DNA of 64,000 nt. Source: Muriicola sp041358175. GTDB lineage: Bacteria > Bacteroidota > Bacteroidia > Flavobacteriales > Flavobacteriaceae. The translations under genes were made by a program, and so were the position numbers. A model generated the notes under the pieces. It was not told the DNA's origin and did no database searches. It was given only the letters and a program-made list of their open reading frames with translations. Location of the stretch: contig NZ_JBGKBE010000012.1 in NCBI RefSeq assembly GCF_041358175.1, positions 17,321 through 81,320 on the forward strand, written 5' to 3'. Positions 16,240 to 24,527 of the stretch are shown one piece after another; position 1 is the stretch's first letter, and each line of letters starts with the position of its first letter.

Positions 16240-17319
16240 TTATAAAGGGAATATTTTATAGGTCTGATGTATCTCTTTAATAATTCTTTCCGTGCGTTCT
16301 GCATGGGTATCACTTATAAATATCTGACCAAAGTTATCATCTTCCACCAGGGATATAATGTGCGCCACCCTACTTTCGTCAAGTTTGTCAAAAATATCAT
16401 CCAACAGCAGGATGGGAGTAGTGCCTACCAGCTTTTTAAGTAATTTAAACTGGGCAAATTTCAAAGCGATAAGAAATGATTTCTGTTGCCCCTGACTCCC
16501 GAATTTTTTGATGGGAAACGTACCTATTTCAAAATCGAGATCGTCTTTGTGCACCCCAACACTGGTGTATTGCAACGCCCTGTCGCGGTCTATATTCGCC
16601 AAAAGCAAATCTGCAAGACTGGCCTCGTGTAAGCGGGAATTGTAAATGAGATTAACCTCTTCAGTATCTCCTGAAATAAGGCGGTACTGTTCCTTGAAAA
16701 TAGGATGGATTTCTTCGGTAAAAGCTACTCTTTTATCATAGATCTGCTGCCCGTAAGAGTGTAATTGCTCGTTGTATACTTCAATGGTTTTCGGGTCATA
16801 GGTATGGTTGGCGGCAAAATATTTTAATAGTGCATTTCGCTGCGAAACCGCCTTCTGGTAATTCAGCAGGGCATGCAGATATTCAGGGTCTGATTGTGAA
16901 ATGACCCCATCCATGAATTTTCTGCGCGTTTCACTCCCTTCGATGATGAGGTCGCGGTCTGCAGGGGAAATAATGACCAGGGGCAGGAGGCCTATATGTT
17001 CAGACAGCCGGTCATAGGCCTTGCCATTCCTCCGGATCACCTTTTTAACATTGCGTTTCAGGGAACAGATGATTTTTTCCTCCCTTCCATTGAGAGAAAA
17101 ACTGCCTTCAATCACAAAAAAGTCTTCCCCGTGTCTGATATTCTGGGTGGCGATGGGATTAAAATAACTCTTTCCAAAAGACAAGTGATAAATGGCATCG
17201 AGCATATTGGTTTTCCCTCTGCCGTTGTTTCCAACAAAGCAATTGATCTTGGAATCAAACTCGAATTGGATATCGCTGAAGTTTTTATAATTAAGCAGGG
17301 AAATCTTCTGAAGAAACAT
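16240..17319 (-). CDS. recF: DNA replication/repair protein RecF
   Basis: I start at the ATG at 17319 (359 residues, MFLQKISLLNYKNFSDIQFE), the standard RecF N-terminus. Walker A is CFVGNNGRGKTNMLDAIYHL (about residues 28-47), the SMC-like signature is FGSQGQQKSFLIALKFAQF, and Walker B is TPILLLDDIFDKLDESR. RecF is an ABC-type ATPase that with RecO and RecR loads RecA at gapped DNA. It is divergent from the TPR protein gene at 17433. A small lipoprotein gene and the DUF721 gene follow on the same strand. Confidence 0.95.
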   Translation of the reverse strand: MFLQKISLLNYKNFSDIQFEFDSKINCFVGNNGRGKTNMLDAIYHLSFGKSYFNPIATQNIRHGEDFFVIEGSFSLNGREEKIICSLKRNVKKVIRRNGKAYDRLSEHIGLLPLVIISPADRDLIIEGSETRRKFMDGVISQSDPEYLHALLNYQKAVSQRNALLKYFAANHTYDPKTIEVYNEQLHSYGQQIYDKRVAFTEEIHPIFKEQYRLISGDTEEVNLIYNSRLHEASLADLLLANIDRDRALQYTSVGVHKDDLDFEIGTFPIKKFGSQGQQKSFLIALKFAQFKLLKKLVGTTPILLLDDIFDKLDESRVAHIISLVEDDNFGQIFISDTHAERTERIIKEIHQTYKIFPL

Positions 17320-17404
17320 TAAAAGTAGTGTTGAAAATAGATTTTTGGGCCGAATATTATCCAAAAATAACAAATAAATACCCTTCGGTTTTCGATAAAA
17401 ACTT

Positions 17405-17412
17405 TATTTTTG
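17405..17412 (+). promoter_or_regulatory. Predicted -7 box upstream of the TPR protein gene
   Basis: TATTTTTG matches TAnnTTTG exactly and ends 20 bases before the ATG at 17433. No clear TTG is seen at the -33 position. Confidence 0.45.
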
Positions 17413-17432
17413 CGCGATCAATCAAAGGAACT

Positions 17433-18197
17433 ATGGCGACATATAAGAAGAGGGGGTACAAGCCTAAGAACAAAGAAGAGGAAAAAGCCCTGACCGAACA
17501 AGGAAGTACCACTGCTGAAGTATTCAGTGCTCTTGATGAAAGCGCTTCCAAATCGGAGCAATGGGTAGCACGCAACCAGAATTACATCCTGGGTGTGATA
17601 GGAGTGATTGCGGTTGCTGTATTGGCCTATCTGGGGTACAATCAATTTGTTCAGCTGCCTAAGAATGCAAGCGCGGCCAACGAGATGCTCTATCCCAACA
17701 GGTACTTTAATGAAGCCATGCAGAATACAGCAGAGAAAGATTCTCTTTTCCTGCTTGCTCTCAATGGAGCGGAAGGCAAATACGGCTATCTCGATATCAT
17801 AGAAGAGTACTCTGGTACTCCTTCGGCAAATGTTGCTACCTACGCAGCGGGAATGGCTTACAAAGAACTACAGCAATACGACAAGGCTATAGAATACCTT
17901 GAAAAGGTATCTCCTGATGAAGAGATCACGGCCTCCCTTACCCTGGGTGGAATTGGGGATGCATTCCTGCAATTGGGCCAGACCGAAGATGCCCTGGCAT
18001 ACTACGAAAAAGCCTTTGCAGAGGATACCAATACCCTTACTACCCCAAGGTTTTTGTACAAGGCGGGAGTGGCTGCTCTTGAACTTAACCGGAAGGACAA
18101 GGCATTAGGTTATTTTCAGCGCATCAAGGACGAATTCCCGGATTCCAATGAAGCTCAGACCATAGATGTCTTTATTGGGATGGCCCAAACTCAGTAA
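17433..18197 (+). CDS. Tetratricopeptide-repeat membrane protein
   Basis: The ATG at 17433 gives 254 residues starting MATYKKRGYKPKNKEEEKAL; this Lys-rich start is more plausible than the longer frame, which reads through the promoter. A single membrane segment (ILGVIGVIAVAVLAYLGYN, about residues 52-70) follows a cytoplasmic charged tail. The rest contains TPR-like helices (AAGMAYKELQQYDKAIEYLE, LGGIGDAFLQLGQTEDALAY, YKAGVAALELNRKDKALGYF). The layout recalls YfgM/AncA-type ancillary proteins with an N-terminal anchor and periplasmic TPRs, but the specific role is unknown. ribH begins two bases after its stop. Confidence 0.85.
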   Translation: MATYKKRGYKPKNKEEEKALTEQGSTTAEVFSALDESASKSEQWVARNQNYILGVIGVIAVAVLAYLGYNQFVQLPKNASAANEMLYPNRYFNEAMQNTAEKDSLFLLALNGAEGKYGYLDIIEEYSGTPSANVATYAAGMAYKELQQYDKAIEYLEKVSPDEEITASLTLGGIGDAFLQLGQTEDALAYYEKAFAEDTNTLTTPRFLYKAGVAALELNRKDKALGYFQRIKDEFPDSNEAQTIDVFIGMAQTQ

Positions 18198-18199
18198 AG

Positions 18200-18682
18200 A
18201 TGGCCACTGCTAACCGTAATCTATCTCACTACGACAAAAAGAGTATCCCCAACGCCTCCCACCTAAAGATCGGGGTTGTGGTATCGGAGTGGAATGATGA
18301 AATTACAGAAGGTCTTTACCAGGGAGCACATTCAACATTGCTTGATTGCGGCCTTAAAGAAGATCAGCTTATCAGGTGGAATGTGCCCGGAAGCTTTGAA
18401 CTTACCTTTGGTTGTAAAAAGATGATTGAAGAGGTTAAGCCCGACGCTATCATTGCCATTGGCAGTGTAATCAGGGGTGAAACGGCACACTTCGATTTTG
18501 TCTGCAGTGCTACTGCAGAGGGAATTAAAGACCTGAACGTCATCACCCAAACACCAGTTATTTTTTGTGTACTTACCGATGATACCCTTCAACAGGCAAA
18601 AGACAGAAGTGGGGGGAAACACGGAAATAAAGGTGCCGAAGCGGCTATTGCTGCGATTAAAATGGCAGTTCTCGGGAAATAG
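18200..18682 (+). CDS. ribH: 6,7-dimethyl-8-ribityllumazine synthase
   Basis: The 160-residue protein carries the lumazine-synthase pattern: KIGVVVSEWNDEITEGLYQG, NVPGSFELTFGCKKMIEE, AIIAIGSVIRGETAHFDFVC with the catalytic histidine in GETAHFD, and TPVIFCVLTDDTLQQA. It condenses 5-amino-6-ribitylamino-uracil with 3,4-dihydroxy-2-butanone 4-phosphate in riboflavin synthesis, usually as a 60-mer or pentamer in the cytoplasm. Other rib genes are not in the window. It is coupled to the TPR gene upstream. Confidence 0.96.
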   Translation: MATANRNLSHYDKKSIPNASHLKIGVVVSEWNDEITEGLYQGAHSTLLDCGLKEDQLIRWNVPGSFELTFGCKKMIEEVKPDAIIAIGSVIRGETAHFDFVCSATAEGIKDLNVITQTPVIFCVLTDDTLQQAKDRSGGKHGNKGAEAAIAAIKMAVLGK

Positions 18683-18756
18683 TCCGGCCCAATCAGCTCA
18701 ATTTTGATGTTAACAAATTTTGGGAACTGTGCTTCTGCACTTTTTCGATATTTAAG

Positions 18757-18764
18757 TACCTTTG
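18757..18764 (+). promoter_or_regulatory. Predicted -7 box of the small membrane protein - mutL operon
   Basis: TACCTTTG matches TAnnTTTG exactly and lies 13 bases before the ATG at 18778. The bases between include GGAGGAG. The expected -33 TTG is not clear. A short GTGC-TTCT-GCAC hairpin with a T run (18729-18745) just upstream may weakly end the ribH transcript. Confidence 0.5.
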
Positions 18765-18777
18765 ACGGAGGAGCGAT

Positions 18778-19068
18778 ATGGGACGATTTACAAAACTGCG
18801 AAGGAACAAGAAATACAATTATTCACCGCGATATTACGATGATAAGGGGGAGGGTAACCCCTTTAAAATACAGCATAAATTAGATCGGTACAGGACAACC
18901 GCTGAACCGCCCAGAGGACTCAAATCAAAATTCAGCAGCGCGATGTCTGACCTCCGGCGAGGGGCCGACAGGAACTACAATATCCGTTTCCTATTGATTC
19001 TTGCTGTCCTTATCCTCATCTTTTTGTACATTATCGATTTCGACCTTTCCATATTCTATTCAAAATAA
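18778..19068 (+). CDS. Small conserved-looking membrane protein of unknown function
   Basis: A 96-residue protein with a strongly basic, Tyr-rich N-terminal half (MGRFTKLRRNKKYNYSPRYY) and one C-terminal membrane segment (IRFLLILAVLILIFLYIIDF, about residues 69-88). That gives a tail-anchored shape with the basic part in the cytoplasm. No domain is recognised. Its stop overlaps the mutL ATG (TAATG), so it is translationally coupled to mutL. A good -7 box and a GGAGGAG stretch support the start. Confidence 0.8.
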   Translation: MGRFTKLRRNKKYNYSPRYYDDKGEGNPFKIQHKLDRYRTTAEPPRGLKSKFSSAMSDLRRGADRNYNIRFLLILAVLILIFLYIIDFDLSIFYSK

Positions 19069-20921
19069 TGGGGAATTTCATTCAACTATTGCCAGACCAT
19101 GTGGCTAATCAGATTGCGGCGGGAGAAGTTGTCCAGCGCCCTGCTTCCGTTGTCAAAGAGTTGATGGAAAATGCGGTGGACGCGGGGGCTGAGGAAATTA
19201 AACTTATAGTAAAAGACGGGGGTAAAACCCTTATTCAGGTGGTTGATAACGGAATGGGAATGAGTCCTACGGATGCGCGTCTCAGTTTTGAGCGGCATGC
19301 CACCTCTAAGATCCGAAGTGCGGAAGATCTATTTCAGCTGCATACCAAAGGATTCCGGGGTGAAGCACTGGCCTCAATTGCTGCAATTGCTCATGTCGAT
19401 ATGCAGACACGGCCGGAAGAGGAAGAGCTGGGTACCCATCTGAGAATTGAAGGCAGCAGGGTGGTTGCCCAGGAAGTATCAGTGACCCCAAAAGGGACTT
19501 CAATTGCGGTAAAGAACCTTTTTTACAATATCCCCGCCAGACGTAATTTCCTGAAATCAAATAAGGTAGAATTCAGGCATATTACCGACGAATTTCATCG
19601 TGTAGCCCTGGCTCACCCGGGTATCAGTTTCTACTTCTATCACAACGACAGTGAATTGTTTCATCTCAATAAGACCTCCCAGCGTAAGAGGATCATCAAT
19701 GTTTTCGGGCATAAGACAGATGAAAAACTGGTACCGGTACAGGAGGAAACCGAGGTGGTTAAGATCAATGGATTTATTTGCAAACCCGAATTCTCCAAAA
19801 AAAGCAGGGGAGAGCAATTCTTCTTCGTCAATGATCGTTTTATCAAAAGCCCGTATCTTCACCACGCTGTACAAGCGGCATTTGAAGGGTTGATAAAACC
19901 TGAGTCATATCCGGGATATTTCCTCTACCTGGATGTAGATCCCACATCGATTGATATTAATATACACCCCACTAAGACCGAAATAAAGTTCGATGATGAA
20001 CATACCCTCTACGCCATTTTAAAGTCGGCGGTAAAGCACAGTCTCGGGCAGTTCCATCTGGCACCTATGCTCGATTTTGAGAAAGATCAAAACCTGGAAA
20101 CACCCTATGCCTATCAGAATAAAGAAGCCCATATTCCCGGAATCGCAGTGAATCCCGGCTTTAACCCCTTCCAGCATGAATCTCGGATCTCCGGTGGTTC
20201 GGGGGGAGGGTACGGCAAACGCTCTACGGAAGGTTGGGAAAATATGTTTGTGGATCTCGAGTCCAAATCGAGCAGGGAAGAAGCCTTTAGTAGTGTTCAT
20301 TTTGAATCTGAAGCGGTTTCAGGAAAAATATTCCCACCTGCGGAAGAAAAGCAGGTAAATGAAGGTACCACCTTTCAGCTCAGACGAAAATACATAGTTA
20401 CTACGATCAGATCGGGGATGCTTATTATTGATCAGCAGCGGGCTCATCAAAGGGTGTTGTATGAAAAGTTCCTCCGGAACATGACACTGAAGGAAAGCCT
20501 GAGTCAGCAATTGTTATTCCCAGTTTCCCTGCAATTTACCCCAGCTGAAATGAATGTAATTCAAGAATTGCACAATCATTTACAAACCCTCGGATTTGTT
20601 ATAGAATTAGCAAGTGAAGAAGATATTAATATCAAGGGCTTACCTCCCCTGGTTCCTGAAAAACAGTTGGGTTCTGTTCTGGATACCCTGATCGCAGAAT
20701 ATCGTCAGGAGAACACATCAAATAGTTTATCCCAGTCGGATATGCTGGCAAAAGCGCTATGCAGAAGTGTTTCTGTTAATTCGGGAGATGTATTGGATCC
20801 ACTTTCGCAGCTGGCACTGGTCAATGATCTTTTTGCCTGTAAGGAAAGCATGCTCAGTCCGTTTAATAAACCGATCTTTATCACTTTAACCGAGAACGAA
20901 ATCGATAAAAAATTTAATTAG
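19068..20921 (+). CDS. mutL: DNA mismatch repair endonuclease/ATPase MutL
   Basis: The 617-residue protein has the GHKL ATPase motifs: VKELMENAVDAGAEEI, VVDNGMGM, TKGFRGEALASIAAI and VTPKGTSIAVKNLFYNIPAR. The transducer domain and a variable linker (about residues 340-430) follow. The C-terminal dimerisation domain starts near residue 440. At the endonuclease motif (DQHAxxExxxxE in MutL-alpha types) it reads DQQRAHQRVLYE from residue 455, lacking the His and first Glu. MutL links MutS mismatch recognition to strand removal. The next rhomboid gene starts immediately at its stop. Confidence 0.96.
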   Translation: MGNFIQLLPDHVANQIAAGEVVQRPASVVKELMENAVDAGAEEIKLIVKDGGKTLIQVVDNGMGMSPTDARLSFERHATSKIRSAEDLFQLHTKGFRGEALASIAAIAHVDMQTRPEEEELGTHLRIEGSRVVAQEVSVTPKGTSIAVKNLFYNIPARRNFLKSNKVEFRHITDEFHRVALAHPGISFYFYHNDSELFHLNKTSQRKRIINVFGHKTDEKLVPVQEETEVVKINGFICKPEFSKKSRGEQFFFVNDRFIKSPYLHHAVQAAFEGLIKPESYPGYFLYLDVDPTSIDINIHPTKTEIKFDDEHTLYAILKSAVKHSLGQFHLAPMLDFEKDQNLETPYAYQNKEAHIPGIAVNPGFNPFQHESRISGGSGGGYGKRSTEGWENMFVDLESKSSREEAFSSVHFESEAVSGKIFPPAEEKQVNEGTTFQLRRKYIVTTIRSGMLIIDQQRAHQRVLYEKFLRNMTLKESLSQQLLFPVSLQFTPAEMNVIQELHNHLQTLGFVIELASEEDINIKGLPPLVPEKQLGSVLDTLIAEYRQENTSNSLSQSDMLAKALCRSVSVNSGDVLDPLSQLALVNDLFACKESMLSPFNKPIFITLTENEIDKKFN

Positions 20922-21665
20922 ATGGGAAGACTTACCGGGGCTATCAAACACCTCCTTATCATTAATATCATCTTTTTTATAGCCACGGCTTTATACGGGG
21001 AGCAAATGTATCAATGGTTTTCTCTCTGGTTTCCTGAAAACGAAAATTTTGCATTATGGCAGGTAGTATCCCATATGTTTATGCATGGAGGATTTATGCA
21101 TATTCTCTTCAATATGTATGCTCTCTGGGCTTTCGGTTCCCCTTTGGAACAGATGTGGGGGAAGAATAAATTCCTGTTCTTTTATTTTTCCGCAGGGGTA
21201 GGCGCTGCCCTGATCCACACGGCAGTAAATTACTACTATTTTACCGAGGGAATAGATGTTTTGGTCTCCTCGGGACTGACCAGGCCGGAGATCATGGATA
21301 TCATTTCTCAGGGGAAGTTTAATACGGGCTGGTATGAACTCGCACCAAGAAGTACTATAGATAATTTCTTAATGGCATACAGTACTCCTGCAGTGGGAGC
21401 CTCCGGTGCCATTTACGGTATATTGGTCGCTTTTGGAATGTCATTTCCCAATAGTGAACTATTTCTTATTTTTCTTCCGGTTCCCATTAAAGCAAAATAT
21501 TTTATCCCAGTATTGATCGGGCTCGACCTGTTTTCAGGTGTCACGGGATATTCTATCTTTGGACAGGGAATTGCGCATTTCGCACACGTTGGAGGTGCTC
21601 TTTTTGGATTTATAATGATGTGGTACTGGAAGAAAAACCAGTTCAATAAAAACAGATGGAACTAG
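20922..21665 (+). CDS. Rhomboid family intramembrane serine protease
   Basis: The 247-residue protein has about six membrane segments. The catalytic serine is in VGASGAIYGILVAFGMSF (GASG motif) and the catalytic histidine in IAHFAHVGGALFGF. The conserved SHMFMHGGFMHILFNMYALW segment lies in the second membrane region. Rhomboids cut membrane proteins within the bilayer. It carries a longer insertion between TM3 and TM4 (about residues 100-145). It starts directly after the mutL stop and four bases before a second rhomboid gene. Confidence 0.93.
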   Translation: MGRLTGAIKHLLIINIIFFIATALYGEQMYQWFSLWFPENENFALWQVVSHMFMHGGFMHILFNMYALWAFGSPLEQMWGKNKFLFFYFSAGVGAALIHTAVNYYYFTEGIDVLVSSGLTRPEIMDIISQGKFNTGWYELAPRSTIDNFLMAYSTPAVGASGAIYGILVAFGMSFPNSELFLIFLPVPIKAKYFIPVLIGLDLFSGVTGYSIFGQGIAHFAHVGGALFGFIMMWYWKKNQFNKNRWN

Positions 21666-21669
21666 GTCT

Positions 21670-22542
21670 ATGAATAATGGTGGACTTCGATATCAATTTG
21701 CTCGATTAAGCATCGCAGAGAAACTGATCACGGTGAATGTGATCGTATTTATTCTGAATGCCCTATTACCTTTTTTACTGGGCTTTAGGGGAAATGCCAT
21801 TTCGCAGTGGTTCGAGTTACCTGTAGATCTTATGGCCTACATTACCCAGCCCTGGTCTATTGTTACCTATTCTTTTTTCCATGCAGATTTCTTTCATTTA
21901 TTCTGGAATATGTTGCTTCTCTATTTTTCTGCCAGAATATTTCTGAATCTCTTTTCTGCCCGCAAACTCATAAATGTCTATTTCCTGGGTGTTATACTGG
22001 GCGGACTCCTTTTTGTTCTGAGTTATAATGTATTTCCCGTATTTATGGGGTCCAAATCGGCCTTAATCGGGGCCTCCGCAGGGGTTACGGCCGTATTGAT
22101 CTTTATTTGCTCCTATATCCCTAACCAGGAAGTACGAGTGATATTCTTTAACCTAAAACTCTGGTATATAGGTGCCTTTTTTGTCCTGTTGGATTTAATT
22201 CAGATTCCGGCTAGCAACCCCGGGGGACATTTGGCCCATTTAGGGGGCGCCCTTCTGGGATATATATATGCCAGGCAACTAACCAAAGGAAGGGATATTG
22301 GAGAAGGTTTTTCAAAACTACTTGATAGCCTGGGAGCTATGTTTAAACCGGGTGAGAAAAAGGCTCCTATGAAAACAGTTTACCGCAAAAAAAATACGTC
22401 GGGGAAGTCGAAGATAGATTACGACAAGGAGAGCCGGCAGCGAAAAATTGACTCAATATTGGACAAGATCAGCAAGTCGGGTTACGAAAGCCTTACCAAG
22501 GCTGAAAAAGACTTCCTGTTTAAGGCAGGGAAGGAAGAATAA
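21670..22542 (+). CDS. Rhomboid family protease with cytoplasmic C-terminal extension
   Basis: The 290-residue protein is a second rhomboid, with SFFHADFFHLFWNMLLLYFS, the catalytic serine in LIGASAGVTAVLI and histidine in GGHLAHLGGALLGYIY. After the last membrane segment there is a polar extension of about 85 residues. It ends with a compact helical motif (SRQRKIDSILDKISKSGYES, then LTKAEKDFLFKAGKEE) of the kind seen at the end of many Bacteroidota rhomboids (DUF6576-like). The pairing of two rhomboids may reflect duplication, but their sequences are well diverged. Confidence 0.92.
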   Translation: MNNGGLRYQFARLSIAEKLITVNVIVFILNALLPFLLGFRGNAISQWFELPVDLMAYITQPWSIVTYSFFHADFFHLFWNMLLLYFSARIFLNLFSARKLINVYFLGVILGGLLFVLSYNVFPVFMGSKSALIGASAGVTAVLIFICSYIPNQEVRVIFFNLKLWYIGAFFVLLDLIQIPASNPGGHLAHLGGALLGYIYARQLTKGRDIGEGFSKLLDSLGAMFKPGEKKAPMKTVYRKKNTSGKSKIDYDKESRQRKIDSILDKISKSGYESLTKAEKDFLFKAGKEE

Positions 22543-22546
22543 CTCT

Positions 22547-23578
22547 ATGCGTTTTTCTAAATTTACACTTTATTTCGTTAGGCCGATTACAGTATTTCTT
22601 TCCCTGCTTTTAATTGTTTTATGTATATATAATATTTCAAATCAGGCTGAAATAATATTGTTTGAACTGTTATTACTGCTGATTCCTTACCTGGTTGCAT
22701 TTAATTTTATTACGGGCCTATATGCTTCAATCATTAGAAGTAAACTACTCATTTGGCCCTTAGTATCCTTGATAATATGGATATTCGTACTCGGTCCGTT
22801 TATCGTTTTTTCTTCTACTGATGAAGATAAATCTATAAATGATATTTCTGTATTGAGTTTTAATGCTTTGAACTTTGTCGGAAATTACAGGATAAAGTCT
22901 TCAAATATACAATCCGAAATATTAAATTTTGTGACTTCAGAAGATCCTGATATCCTTTGTTTTCAGGAATTTAAATCATCTAGAAGTACATTAAAACAGT
23001 TGAGTAATTACCCCCATTATTATATTTATCCTAAGAGCGGTACTACAGACTACGCCCCCTTAGCAATTTTTTCAAAAGTTCCGATAGTGGCAAAAGGATC
23101 ATTGGATTTTCTTGACACTCCTAATAATGCCATTTATGTTGACTTGAAAGTAGGGATTGATACCTTAAGGTTATATAATATTCACCTTCAGTCTTTGAGA
23201 TTCAGGCCTAGCTCAATTAAAAGGGAAAATCCAATTCGCCTTATAAAAAGACTTGGAGAGACTGTAGAAAAGCAAAAAATTCAAGCAAATCAAATAATCA
23301 AACACAGGAAAGAATCGTCTTATCCCGTGGTGATTTGTGGAGATTTCAACAATAGTCAGTATTCTAAAGTCTATAGTAGTCTTAGTAAGAATATGAAGGA
23401 TTCATTCCTCGAGAAAGGCAACGGTTATGGAACTACCTTGTCATTTAAAATTCTGCCCTTTAGAATCGATTATATTTTACTTGAAAATAATTTTGAAGTC
23501 ATTGAACATAAAAACTACGATGTGGTCCTTTCTGACCATTATCCAATTAAAGCTACATTCCGCTTTCAAAACCCATAA
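22547..23578 (+). CDS. Endonuclease/exonuclease/phosphatase (EEP) family membrane-anchored protein
   Basis: I start at the ATG at 22547 (343 residues, MRFSKFTLYFVRPITVFLSL), four bases after the rhomboid stop; the longer frame overlaps that gene. Three hydrophobic segments fill about residues 11-95. The rest is an EEP domain: VLSFNALNF, DILCFQEFK, YNIHLQSLR, VVICGDFNNSQYSKVY, RIDYILL and LSDHYPIKATF. EEP enzymes hydrolyse phosphodiesters in nucleic acids, lipids or small molecules. The gene is clearly more AT-rich than its neighbours (35 G+C in the 120 bases 22861-22980). Its 3' end overlaps the convergent DUF6122 gene by 26 bases. Confidence 0.87.
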   Translation: MRFSKFTLYFVRPITVFLSLLLIVLCIYNISNQAEIILFELLLLLIPYLVAFNFITGLYASIIRSKLLIWPLVSLIIWIFVLGPFIVFSSTDEDKSINDISVLSFNALNFVGNYRIKSSNIQSEILNFVTSEDPDILCFQEFKSSRSTLKQLSNYPHYYIYPKSGTTDYAPLAIFSKVPIVAKGSLDFLDTPNNAIYVDLKVGIDTLRLYNIHLQSLRFRPSSIKRENPIRLIKRLGETVEKQKIQANQIIKHRKESSYPVVICGDFNNSQYSKVYSSLSKNMKDSFLEKGNGYGTTLSFKILPFRIDYILLENNFEVIEHKNYDVVLSDHYPIKATFRFQNP

Positions 23579-23879
23579 GCACACAATCTGTCCAATCGGC
23601 AAGCATATGCAGTAAAAGTCCGATTCCCCAAATCCTTAACGGTTTGATGAAGAGAAATAGTACATATACTGCCATGGCCCAGTACTGGTGTAAAAAATGG
23701 AAATTGATGCTACACCGGTCAGGGTTAAAAATCGGATCTGCAAATAAATGATCCACATCGATAAGTATAGCGGCCAGCATAATAAGGATCGCCCGCTTCT
23801 GATTGCTTCTAAAAAACAGGAATCCAACAGCCAGGGGCAAAAGGAAATGTATGCCGTAATGAAGAAAGAATCTAAGCAT
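23553..23879 (-). CDS. DUF6122-like small membrane protein
   Basis: A 108-residue hydrophobic protein with about four membrane segments and conserved-looking polar residues: FFLHYGIHFLLPL, AAILIDVDHLFADPIFNPDR, INFHFLHQYWAM and LLLHMLADWTDCVLMG. The His/Asp pattern (HY, DVDH, HFLH, HMLADW) resembles metal-dependent membrane hydrolases such as the YdjM/DUF457 type, but this is only an inference. I associate it with DUF6122. It overlaps the end of wbqC by eight bases and is the last gene of the parA-to-DUF6122 run. Confidence 0.75.
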   Translation of the reverse strand: MLRFFLHYGIHFLLPLAVGFLFFRSNQKRAILIMLAAILIDVDHLFADPIFNPDRCSINFHFLHQYWAMAVYVLFLFIKPLRIWGIGLLLHMLADWTDCVLMGFESGM

Positions 23880-24504
23880 ACAAAGAGTCTAAAGTGGTCT
23901 CCTGAAGGTAATTCAGGGCATTGGGTCCTTCGTTAAAAAGAAGATCGAGGATGCTGGGGTTAGGAATAAAACCATGACGCTCAGTAAATACCTGGGTATA
24001 AGGCAACGGATCAAATGAAACCGCTTTCTTTGCATTGACCAGGAAGCGCATATCCCTTACACCTTTGGGAGAAGGGTGGTATTGTTCAGTCTTTTTATCG
24101 GGTAAATTCAGGTTCAGCAGGGAGGTGATAACCTCTAAGCAGCGAAAGTTGTGATCTAACAGGTAAACAGGATATTCCAGAAACAAAGGAGCCAGATCAT
24201 CTTCGTAATATTCAAAAAAGGGGGAGGATCTGTAGGCGGTTTGAAGGGAGCGCCAATGTTGTCTTTGCCAGGGATATTTATTGTCGGTCCTGACATCCCT
24301 GTAATACTGTTTTCCCTGTTTTCCGCCCACATGCAGGATGGGGATACTCAGCATTTGTTTCCCCTGATCTGTGCAGATATAGGTTCGATTCCTATAGGTC
24401 TGTTTCTGAAAATAATCCATTATTTCCCATTCACACTCCTGCTGAGCCAACAGCGCCATCGCGGCTATATTGGGGAAATATGAAGGGTGCAATAAACAGC
24501 GCAT
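23872..24504 (-). CDS. WbqC family protein
   Basis: The 210-residue soluble protein fits the WbqC family: LLHPSYFPNIAAMALLAQQE at the N-terminus (family members start near a YFP-containing segment), then YRNRTYICTDQGKQMLSIPI, DNKYPWQRQHWRSLQTAYRS and PFFEYYEDDLAPLF. The family is linked to O-antigen or glycan biosynthesis in some bacteria, but the reaction is not established. No signal peptide is present. It lies 23 bases downstream of lepB. Confidence 0.87.
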   Translation of the reverse strand: MRCLLHPSYFPNIAAMALLAQQECEWEIMDYFQKQTYRNRTYICTDQGKQMLSIPILHVGGKQGKQYYRDVRTDNKYPWQRQHWRSLQTAYRSSPFFEYYEDDLAPLFLEYPVYLLDHNFRCLEVITSLLNLNLPDKKTEQYHPSPKGVRDMRFLVNAKKAVSFDPLPYTQVFTERHGFIPNPSILDLLFNEGPNALNYLQETTLDSLYA

Positions 24505-24527
24505 ACCAGTAAAAGGGAGATATTGAT

